NCBI GenBank assembly: GCA_910578645.1 | Contig: CAJTQI010000004.1 | Location: 124,001-188,000 of the forward strand | DNA length: 64,000 nt | Source of the DNA: an uncultured Lachnospiraceae bacterium | GTDB lineage: Bacteria > Bacillota > Clostridia > Lachnospirales > Lachnospiraceae | Direction: 5' to 3' | Shown: positions 57,707-64,000 of the stretch, piece after piece | How the letters are laid out: every line of letters begins with the position of its first letter | How positions within the stretch are numbered: position 1 is the stretch's first letter | Translations under genes and position numbers: made by a program | Notes under the pieces: generated by a model | Seen by the model: the letters and a program-made list of their open reading frames with translations, nothing else | Told to the model about the DNA's origin: nothing | The model's database searches: none

Positions 57707-57735
57707 TTGTTCATGTTATGATATTGTTGTATAAA
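57707..57735 (+). promoter_or_regulatory. Predicted promoter of the Si-citrate synthase gene
   Basis: TTGTTC (57707-57712), 17-bp spacer, TATAAA (57730-57735). No TGTATACA site of the kind found upstream of the Re-citrate synthase operon is present. Confidence 0.6.
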
Positions 57736-57773
57736 TATGAAAATGTGAATGATAATGAAGGGAGGCACCTATC

Positions 57774-59144
57774 ATGGAACAGAACAGTTTTTCTGAAATT
57801 ACACCCGAAATCATACGACTTGCGACTCTGAGCGAGCAAGCCGGTATAATAGATACCGATTTATTCACCAAGTATGATGTCAAACGCGGACTGCGCGATT
57901 TAAACGGTAAGGGCGTACTTGCCGGCCTTACCAATATCTCCGATGTACGTGCCAACAAAATAGTTGACGGCATTCAGGTTCCAACTCACGGAAAACTTTT
58001 TTACAGAGGCTACAACGTCAAAGACCTGGTAGAAGGATTCGCAAGCGAGGAACGCTTCGGCTTCGAGGAAGTCGCTTATCTTCTTCTCTTCGATAAGCTG
58101 CCTGACCGTGATGAACTGGAAGAATTTTCACGCCTGTTATCCGGTTACCGTTCTCTGCCCACCAGCTTCGTACGGGATATCATTATGAAAGCGCCAAGCA
58201 ATGATATGATGAATACGCTTGCCAGAAGCGTACTTACACTTTATTCCTACGATGACCGGGCGGATGACACTTCCCTGCCCAACGTCCTTAGACAGTGCCT
58301 GCAGCTTATCGCACTGTTCCCAATGCTTTCTATCTATGGATATCAGGCATACAGCCATTACCACAACGGCGAGAGCCTGTACATACACCAACCCAAGGCG
58401 GAACTGTCCAACGCAGAGAACATTCTGCATATCCTGAGGCCTGACAGCAAGTATACACCCCTTGAGGCGAAGATACTGGATATCGCCCTTATCCTGCATA
58501 TGGAGCACGGCGGCGGTAACAACTCCAGTTTTACGACCCACGTGGTCACTTCCTCCTTGACGGACACCTACTCTGTTATTGCTGCTGCGATTGGCTCACT
58601 GAAAGGGCCCCGGCACGGTGGCGCAAACATCAAAGTAGTACAGATGTTTGATGAGATGAAGCAGAAGGTATCAGACTGGAGCAGCGAAAGCCAGGTTGCC
58701 GATTACCTTACTAAATTACTGCACAAAGATGCTTTCGACCATGCCGGACTAATATATGGTGTCGGACACGCCGTATATTCCAAGTCCGACCCACGTGCCG
58801 TTATTTTTAAATCTTTTGTGGAAAAACTCTCCGAGGAAAAGGGACTGCATGACGAATTTGCATTATATTCTCTGGTGGAACAGCTTGCCCCTAAGATTAT
58901 CTCAAAAGAACGTCCTATTTACAAAGGCGTCAACGTCAATGTAGACTTCTATTCCGGTTTTGTATATCATATGCTGAATCTTCCCATGGAACTCTATACA
59001 CCGATTTTCGCTATTGCAAGAATCGTCGGTTGGAGCGCCCACCGCATGGAAGAGTTGGCTAATAACGGCAAGATTATAAGACCTGCATACAAGACCATCT
59101 GCAAGGAAAGAGATTACATTAAAATAGATAAAAGAGATGCTTAA
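57774..59144 (+). CDS. gltA: Citrate synthase (Si type)
   Basis: Condenses oxaloacetate and acetyl-CoA to citrate. 456 residues; catalytic regions ALILHMEHGGGNNSSF (His), LKGPRHGGANIK and GVGHAVYSKSDPR (His), plus the Asp and Arg region VNVDFYSGFVYHML. Family of the ~450-residue clostridial enzymes. The ATG follows GGGAGG. The last seven codons and the TAA form half of a perfect 44-bp palindrome. A second candidate citrate synthase (Re type) is found at 20862-22286; the two proteins are not homologous. Confidence 0.95.
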   Translation: MEQNSFSEITPEIIRLATLSEQAGIIDTDLFTKYDVKRGLRDLNGKGVLAGLTNISDVRANKIVDGIQVPTHGKLFYRGYNVKDLVEGFASEERFGFEEVAYLLLFDKLPDRDELEEFSRLLSGYRSLPTSFVRDIIMKAPSNDMMNTLARSVLTLYSYDDRADDTSLPNVLRQCLQLIALFPMLSIYGYQAYSHYHNGESLYIHQPKAELSNAENILHILRPDSKYTPLEAKILDIALILHMEHGGGNNSSFTTHVVTSSLTDTYSVIAAAIGSLKGPRHGGANIKVVQMFDEMKQKVSDWSSESQVADYLTKLLHKDAFDHAGLIYGVGHAVYSKSDPRAVIFKSFVEKLSEEKGLHDEFALYSLVEQLAPKIISKERPIYKGVNVNVDFYSGFVYHMLNLPMELYTPIFAIARIVGWSAHRMEELANNGKIIRPAYKTICKERDYIKIDKRDA

Positions 59145-59164
59145 GCATCTCTTTTATCTATTTT
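59121..59164. terminator. 44-bp perfect palindrome spanning the gltA stop codon
   Basis: Arms of 22 bp each (59121-59142 and 59143-59164) with no loop, beginning AAAATAGATAAAAGAGATGC and ending with its complement. The left arm is the end of gltA, whose TAA is at 59142-59144. T/A tracts at both ends fit a bidirectional terminator between gltA and the convergent 59198-59557 gene. Confidence 0.85.
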
Positions 59165-59197
59165 ATAAGGCTCTTTGTTTCCCGCACATAAATCTTA

Positions 59198-59557
59198 TTA
59201 TCTCTTCTTTCCGGAGCTCTTATTTTGTTTCTTCATATACAGTTTCTGGCCCCGCATGTAAGCGGCGCTGTATATACCTATCGCGACAAGAATGATTCCA
59301 ATTCCTGCCCACGTTACCGCCTTAGACTGAATATAGTAATCGTTTACCAGATGTATGCCGGAAGCAATGATAATCATCACGCCTGCCAGAAGGATTCTCT
59401 TATACATATATCCGATGAATCCTGTCTTATCTATGATATCTTTCTCTCCCACATCTTTGCTCAACATGACGTTTGCCGCAATCGTTCCATGCTTCTTCGC
59501 CATAGACGCAGTATAAATCAGATAGATTCCGCTTCCAAAAAACAGAATATCTATCAT
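59198..59557 (-). CDS. Small membrane protein downstream of a response regulator
   Basis: About 119 residues with three hydrophobic segments (~1-18, ~55-75, ~83-105) and a Lys-rich C-terminus. The ATG at 59557 overlaps the TGA of the response regulator gene (ATGA), implying translational coupling; earlier ATGs at 59572 and 59566 exist. I recognise no family. A partner or output role for the regulator is possible. Confidence 0.65.
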   Translation of the reverse strand: MIDILFFGSGIYLIYTASMAKKHGTIAANVMLSKDVGEKDIIDKTGFIGYMYKRILLAGVMIIIASGIHLVNDYYIQSKAVTWAGIGIILVAIGIYSAAYMRGQKLYMKKQNKSSGKKR

Positions 59558-59946
59558 TCCACCCATTCCCATTCTGTCTGTTCCTCCATGTTCCAGACGG
59601 CCTCAATCCTACCAAGAAGCATCTTTGAGTCCACCGGCTTCCTGATGAAATCTATGGCGCCCATAGCCAGGGCCTTCTCCTCATTCTCCCGCTCTGTGTC
59701 AGCCGTCAAAAGAATCACTGGTATCCGTGAAGTCTCCGGGTTTTTCTTCATATGTTTCATCACTTCATATCCATCCATGTCCTTCATTATAATATCCAAC
59801 AGGACAAGGTCTGGCACAACATTCTCTAAACACTCTAAGGCTTCCCTACCTGACCTGGCCGTGGTTACCTTATATTTGTCCTTCAGTATCAGGCTCTCAC
59901 ATTTAAGGTTTGTGAGCACATCATCGACTAATAAAATATGTTTCAT
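59554..59946 (-). CDS. Single-domain response regulator
   Basis: CheY-like receiver of ~130 residues without an output domain. The N-terminal acidic pair is in ILLVDDVLTNLK, phosphoacceptor Asp in VLLDIIMKDMDG (~52), Thr in VILLTAD and Lys in FIRKPVD. GTG 59952 opens the frame, but the ATG at 59946 follows GGGG at 5 nt. No histidine kinase is near. The KNPETSRIPVILLTA segment is typical of stand-alone receivers of hybrid systems. Confidence 0.9.
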   Translation of the reverse strand: MKHILLVDDVLTNLKCESLILKDKYKVTTARSGREALECLENVVPDLVLLDIIMKDMDGYEVMKHMKKNPETSRIPVILLTADTERENEEKALAMGAIDFIRKPVDSKMLLGRIEAVWNMEEQTEWEWVE

Positions 59947-60081
59947 GTTCACCCCATGTATACCGCCGGCATTGCCTGCGGCTCTGCATAAAATAATAAG
60001 TTGAATGATTTTTCAGCCTAATTTCCATTCTGCGTTTCCATAGGCACAACATAAGCATCATGAGAATATTACGTCTCCAAC

Positions 60082-61575
60082 TTAGGACCCAATCCCCAGG
60101 AACCGCATTACGGCTTCTTTCATCTCCGTCTTATCGCACACATTGTTGTGCACTACCGGAGCAGTCCTGATTTCTTCAATCGCGTTTGGAACGGCAATGT
60201 TGCCAATTCCAGACAGCTCGTCAACAAGCTCAAAATCCGACATACTGTCATACTTGCCGTCAATTGCATTCATAACATTTCTTGTAAATTTGAAAGGGCT
60301 TGCCGTGGAAGCAATCACCGTCGTAGTCCTGTCACCTGTCCCCGCCACATATTTCTGATATACGGCACTCGCCACAGCCGTATGCGTATCCAGGATATAT
60401 CCCGTATTCTTATACATGGACTTAATCCGCCCGGCGGTCTCCTTTTCATCGGCATAATTGCCATAGAAATCCGCAAGCTGCTCCTTCATCTGTCCGGTAA
60501 TCTCATAGCATCCTTCCTGTGACAGAGCTGCCATCAGATTGGCATTCTTCTGTGCGTCTTCTCCCGCAATGCGGTAGATTAACCTTTCCAAATTGCTGGA
60601 AACGAGAATATCCATAGACGGGGAGCTTGTCAGGACAAATTCCCTGTTGCGGTCATACTTGCCGGTCATAAAGAAATCATACAGTACTTTATTCTCATTG
60701 GACGCACAGATTAATTTGTTAATCGGGACACCCATATTCTTCGCATAAAACGCCGCCAGAATATTGCCGAAGTTCCCGGTAGGCACCACCACGTTGATTT
60801 TCTCTCCGTCTTCTATTCTTCCTTCCTCAAGCAGCTTTGCATAAGAATACACATAATAGACAACCTGGGGGACAAGCCTGCCGATATTGATAGAATTTGC
60901 AGAGGAGAACTGCTGGCCACGGGCTGCCATCTTCTGTGCCAATTCCTTGTCGTTAAACAATGCTTTCACACCGGTCTGTGCATCGTCGAAATTGCCATGG
61001 ATACCAACTACGCAAGTATTATCCCCCTTCTGGGTCACCATCTGTTTCTCCTGGATAGGACTTACACCGTTCTTGGGATAGAAAACAATGATTTTCGTCC
61101 CCTCCACCCCTGCAAAACCCGCTAAAGCAGCCTTACCGGTATCTCCGGAAGTTGCCGTCAGAATCACAATCTCGTTCTCTACATGATTCTTCTTCGCAGA
61201 TGTAATCATAAGGTGCGGCAGGATGGACAGCGCCATATCCTTAAATGCGATGGTGGAACCATGGAACAGCTCCAGGTAATATGTACCCTCCGCCTCCACG
61301 AGCGGTGCAATCACCTCCGTATCAAATTTAGAGTCATACGCCCGGTTAATGCAGCCTCGCAACTCATCCTGTGTGAAATCCGTCAGGAAAAGTTTCATCA
61401 CTTCGTATGCCACTTCCTGGTATGATTTACCTGCCAACTCCTGCATAGAACATTCCAACGACGGAATATGGTCCGGAACAAACAGGCCGCCATCATCGGA
61501 CAATCCCTTCAATATCGCCTGGGAGGCCGTCACTTTCTTACTACTGTCCCTCGTACTGCTGTATAATACTTCCAT
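60082..61575 (-). CDS. thrC: Threonine synthase
   Basis: PLP enzyme converting O-phosphohomoserine to threonine. PLP lysine K112 in GSTIAFKDMALSIL; ATSGDTGKAAL and VVPTGNFGNILAAFYAK provide phosphate and cofactor contacts. 497 residues: the longer, yeast/E. coli-like group with the N-terminal DGGLFVPDHIP. The Shine-Dalgarno is poor (AAAGG 13 nt upstream). Not in an operon with hom or thrB here. Confidence 0.95.
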   Translation of the reverse strand: MEVLYSSTRDSSKKVTASQAILKGLSDDGGLFVPDHIPSLECSMQELAGKSYQEVAYEVMKLFLTDFTQDELRGCINRAYDSKFDTEVIAPLVEAEGTYYLELFHGSTIAFKDMALSILPHLMITSAKKNHVENEIVILTATSGDTGKAALAGFAGVEGTKIIVFYPKNGVSPIQEKQMVTQKGDNTCVVGIHGNFDDAQTGVKALFNDKELAQKMAARGQQFSSANSINIGRLVPQVVYYVYSYAKLLEEGRIEDGEKINVVVPTGNFGNILAAFYAKNMGVPINKLICASNENKVLYDFFMTGKYDRNREFVLTSSPSMDILVSSNLERLIYRIAGEDAQKNANLMAALSQEGCYEITGQMKEQLADFYGNYADEKETAGRIKSMYKNTGYILDTHTAVASAVYQKYVAGTGDRTTTVIASTASPFKFTRNVMNAIDGKYDSMSDFELVDELSGIGNIAVPNAIEEIRTAPVVHNNVCDKTEMKEAVMRFLGIGS

Positions 61576-61637
61576 ATCTATAGACCATGCCTTTCAAACA
61601 AATTAATCCCGCATGCAACGAGATATTAAACTCTGTG

Positions 61638-62303
61638 TCATAGCATTGTACCATACAATCCATTGTTGTGCAACAGTCTCAATGGCGGCTTATGCCCGGT
61701 TACTATTGCATACACTGCTTTGCCTGCCTGTACGTTAAAGGTGACCGTGTCAGGATTCGCATCCGTGTCCTGCATGACAATAACCTCTCCGTCCGGGCGT
61801 ACACAGATTACATAGACTCTTTGGGACAAACCGTTTTGCACAGGAAGCCCCACTGCCACGCGGGCAAATCCTTTTGGCGTCCTAATAAATTTCCCTTTTT
61901 TTCTGGCATCCAGACTAATATCTAACAGGGCTTCCACCGTACCGCCTCCCAGGGTTTCTACCACCGCCCTGATATGCTGCGTCTCTTTTGGGCATGCTCT
62001 TTCATCTATGTCAGAAACTGTCATATAAGGTATTTGCCCCCGCCTTAATCCCAGGCTCGCCTCAACGTCCAGGTACGTATCCACAACTGCCATGCCTTGT
62101 ATATTCTTAGCAGCATATGTACCGGAAATCGATGTCCACATTTCACGGCCGCCCACACGGATTGCCGCCCCCGGTTTGTGCACGGTGGCGACATATGAAG
62201 CCCCGCTTCTCAGACTAACGGCGACAGCCCACACGACTGTCACCGCCGCCATAACCGCCACAATACCTGTAAGATACTTTTTCTTTTTCATTTGTACTTT
62301 CAT
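61638..62303 (-). CDS. Exported or membrane-anchored protein of unknown function
   Basis: 221 residues with a basic N-terminus and one membrane segment or signal peptide (~9-30, YLTGIVAVMAAVTVVWAVAV), then a soluble extracellular part rich in beta strands. No recognised domain or catalytic motif. GAGGAAAAATAA precedes the ATG. It is divergent from the HTH gene, and its promoter holds a perfect palindrome, which suggests repression by that regulator. It follows thrC's start by 62 nt but has its own promoter. Confidence 0.65.
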   Translation of the reverse strand: MKVQMKKKKYLTGIVAVMAAVTVVWAVAVSLRSGASYVATVHKPGAAIRVGGREMWTSISGTYAAKNIQGMAVVDTYLDVEASLGLRRGQIPYMTVSDIDERACPKETQHIRAVVETLGGGTVEALLDISLDARKKGKFIRTPKGFARVAVGLPVQNGLSQRVYVICVRPDGEVIVMQDTDANPDTVTFNVQAGKAVYAIVTGHKPPLRLLHNNGLYGTML

Positions 62304-62383
62304 TTATTTTTCCTCTTTTTACCATGGAAAGGCACGACAAAGTCCAGGTCGTCAAAACATATCCGTCTATAATTGGTTGTTAG

Positions 62384-62412
62384 TATATCATGCAAATTAT
62401 TAATTTGCAAAT
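62384..62412 (-). promoter_or_regulatory. Promoter with overlapping palindromic operator
   Basis: Minus-strand TTGCAA (62412-62407), 17-bp spacer, TATACT (62389-62384). A perfect 19-bp palindrome (62393-62411, arms TGCAAATTA / TAATTTGCA) fills the -35 box and the spacer, a classic repressor position. The adjacent HTH gene is the obvious candidate regulator. Confidence 0.65.
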
Positions 62413-62486
62413 GCATACTTTTATTTTGTTTTTGTCATACTACATTCTTGATATCATATATAACATATGGGAAAAGAGGTGTAGGC

Positions 62487-62720
62487 ATGTCTAAGCGGGA
62501 GCAGGAATATAAAATGATAGGGTTAAATATTGCTTATTATCGGAAACTAAAGGGGTTAAGCCAGCTTAAACTGGCAGAAGCTGTCAGTTTAAGCCGTACC
62601 CATATCAGCAATATAGAAGCGCCCAACATGCCCACAGCCATTTCATTAGACACACTGATGGACATTGCCGACGCGTTAGATGTACCTGCCAGAAAATTAC
62701 TGGATTTTCACGAAGAATAG
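62487..62720 (+). CDS. Small XRE-family HTH regulator
   Basis: 77 residues, almost only a helix-turn-helix domain (IGLNIAYYRKLKGLSQLKLA, SRTHISNIEAP, LDTLMDIADALDVPARKLL). The frame is open from 62373, but the upstream part is a translated promoter region. ATG 62487 is behind AAGAGGTG. Family members act as dimers on palindromes, consistent with the 19-bp palindrome ~80 bp upstream. No partner toxin is visible. Confidence 0.9.
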   Translation: MSKREQEYKMIGLNIAYYRKLKGLSQLKLAEAVSLSRTHISNIEAPNMPTAISLDTLMDIADALDVPARKLLDFHEE

Positions 62721-62757
62721 AGCCGGACACAGCGCCGGCTCATAAATATATTTCTCT

Positions 62758-63378
62758 TTACTGAAAAAATTCGTGGTGTCCGTAAGCAAACAGTCTCGTA
62801 AGCTTTCTGTCAAACCACTGTACTTTTTCGGAATCCGCTTTTTCTCTCGCGCAAAAATACAGCGCTCCCTGCGAAATATCTTCACCATATAAGGCACGTT
62901 CCACTGCTTCTTTTGTATCTTCACTGACCGTGACACTCTGGTATCTTCCGTCCACGGTAGGTGAAAACTGCGCAATTCCCTGTTCTTTTTGCATCACCAC
63001 TTCCCATACCGTATCCGGGAATGATTCACTGTTAACTCTGTTTAATACCACATTTGCCACCAGAAGTTTACCGTCCTGGTCTTCCCCGCCGGCTTCCGCC
63101 TCCACGATACGCATAAGCGCTTCATGGTCCTTGTCCGACAACTGATACTTCATAGTCTGTTCCAACACTTCGTAGTCCACAACCCGCTGCCCTGATGACA
63201 CACTGGAAATCATTTCTATAAAACTATGTTTATCTTCCGTCATGCTCTCATCCAGATACTTCATTTGGAAAGCAGGCTTGGCCGCAATCCGGTTAATCTT
63301 AAGCTCTCTGACGCACACACATGACGAAAGCACCGTCATGCCAGCAAGCAGAAACCCTGTGATATATTTCGCGTACAT
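62758..63378 (-). CDS. SleB/Hydrolase_2 cell wall hydrolase, possibly lipoprotein
   Basis: 206 residues. N-terminal hydrophobic region ends with LSSC, a possible lipobox (~17-20). The catalytic domain (~85-200) has RIVEAEAGGEDQDGKLLVANVVLNRV, the SleB-type start, then FSPTVDGRYQSV. Such enzymes are lytic transglycosylases of the spore cortex or cell wall. ATG 63378 follows GGAGG; the frame is open to 63402. Whether it acts in germination cannot be told without ypeB or gerQ neighbours. Confidence 0.88.
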   Translation of the reverse strand: MYAKYITGFLLAGMTVLSSCVCVRELKINRIAAKPAFQMKYLDESMTEDKHSFIEMISSVSSGQRVVDYEVLEQTMKYQLSDKDHEALMRIVEAEAGGEDQDGKLLVANVVLNRVNSESFPDTVWEVVMQKEQGIAQFSPTVDGRYQSVTVSEDTKEAVERALYGEDISQGALYFCAREKADSEKVQWFDRKLTRLFAYGHHEFFQ

Positions 63379-63539
63379 CTTTCCTCCATTCCAAGAACAC
63401 ATTTCTGCCGCGGAATCAAGAACCGCCAGGCAGTCATAAAATTTTACACATTTATATTCTATACAGGAAAAAGGAAAAATATTTCTGAATTTGTTTTTTT
63501 TCTCAAAAATGGTACAATTATATAAAAGGAGGATACGGC

Positions 63540-64000
63540 ATGGAACAACAGTTACCCGGCGTATTTACGGCAAAACGCAAAGACCAGACAGTGTACTTTC
63601 GCGCATCGTTAACTTATCGCAATAAGCATATCAGCCTTGGCAGTTATGGCTGTGCCGAGGATGCGCACCAGGCATATCTGCTTGCCGGCACACTGCTTGC
63701 AGACGATTCCATAACCTTGAATACTTATCAGACTGACTCGGCTTTGCCTTTCTTAAAATGGGTCATCCTCCTTAATTTTCGGGATAACGGCATCTATTTT
63801 GCCACACCAATCTATGTCCGTCCCAAATTTTTCTATTACTATTTTACGCCATCGGATTTTTTTATTTTTGACCTGGAAGACCTGTTCTACTATTCTTCCC
63901 GGCGTATTTCCCGCAGAGGCGGACATTATTTCGTCGCCGATTACGGAATGCAGGTCAATATCATGGGACGATACGGCATCAAGAATTATGCCGTTGAAGG
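63540..64000 (+). CDS. AP2-like domain protein, 3' end outside the window
   Basis: Begins at ATG 63540 behind AAAGGAGG (9 nt) and continues to the window end (about 153 residues seen). Residues ~18-46 (YFRASLTYRNKHISLG, then CAEDAHQAYLLA) resemble the three-stranded AP2 DNA-binding fold found in some bacterial regulators and homing-type endonucleases. The following part is rich in Phe and Tyr (KFFYYYFTPSDFFIFDLEDL) and unidentified. Function cannot be assigned from this fragment. A possible -10 (TACAAT) lies near 63514-63519. Confidence 0.6.
   Translation, partial: MEQQLPGVFTAKRKDQTVYFRASLTYRNKHISLGSYGCAEDAHQAYLLAGTLLADDSITLNTYQTDSALPFLKWVILLNFRDNGIYFATPIYVRPKFFYYYFTPSDFFIFDLEDLFYYSSRRISRRGGHYFVADYGMQVNIMGRYGIKNYAVE

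Overview
The window looks like a stretch of chromosome from an anaerobic, Gram-positive, spore-forming Firmicute, most likely a member of the Lachnospiraceae (Clostridium cluster XIVa). The grounds are formate-tetrahydrofolate ligase, a Rex redox repressor, a candidate Re-type citrate synthase operon, SpoIID-like and SleB-like proteins, a class B sortase with BspA-like surface proteins, a Phe T-box leader, AGGAGG-type ribosome binding sites and TTGACA/TATAAT promoters. Gene density is high and most genes lie on the minus strand. I see no rRNA, tRNA, insertion sequence, prophage or CRISPR array. The species cannot be told from this window.

Layout. 1-5.5 kb: the end of a tepA-ftsK-fhs run (membrane-associated ClpP-like protease, DNA translocase, C1 metabolism). 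5.6-9.6 kb: a multi-pass membrane protein, O-acetylhomoserine sulfhydrylase and a CFI-box protein. 9.6-16.7 kb: yebC, a CNNM/CBS protein, and a rex - coiled-coil protein - nnr - alr - mazF series in which no mazE antitoxin is visible. 16.8-22.4 kb: an ABC-F protein facing an operon of candidate Re-citrate synthase, GntR regulator and NADP-isocitrate dehydrogenase, whose promoter carries two TGTATACA sites. 22.7-33.3 kb: a surface module of class B sortase, two large BspA-type leucine-rich-repeat proteins with matching C-terminal sorting signals, and a subtilisin-like protease. 33.6-34.9 kb: three small plus-strand genes of unknown function, one of them a 76-residue protein with 12 cysteines.

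35-50.8 kb: leuS, an EF-G paralogue with altered GTPase motifs, tyrA-aroA, a VanZ-like protein, queA, an M18 aminopeptidase, pheST behind a T-box leader, and a YihY membrane protein. 50.8-54.8 kb: a large SpoIID-domain protein, a 6S RNA gene and a GGDEF protein. 55-61.6 kb: ATP-type PEP carboxykinase, deoC, a conventional Si-type citrate synthase whose stop codon lies inside a 44-bp perfect palindrome, a response regulator with a small membrane protein, and thrC. 61.6-64 kb: an exported protein of unknown function, divergent from a small HTH regulator with a perfect palindrome over the promoter, a SleB-type hydrolase, and a truncated gene with an AP2-like N-terminus.

The most interesting items are the sortase/BspA module, the coexistence of two unrelated citrate synthase types with a self-regulated operon for one of them, the Cys-rich small-protein cluster, the EF-G-like protein lacking the catalytic histidine, and several sharply defined palindromes that look like operators or gene-embedded terminators. 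Start sites below were moved from the longest open frame wherever a ribosome binding site or promoter made a downstream start more likely. All promoter, operator and RNA calls were made by eye.
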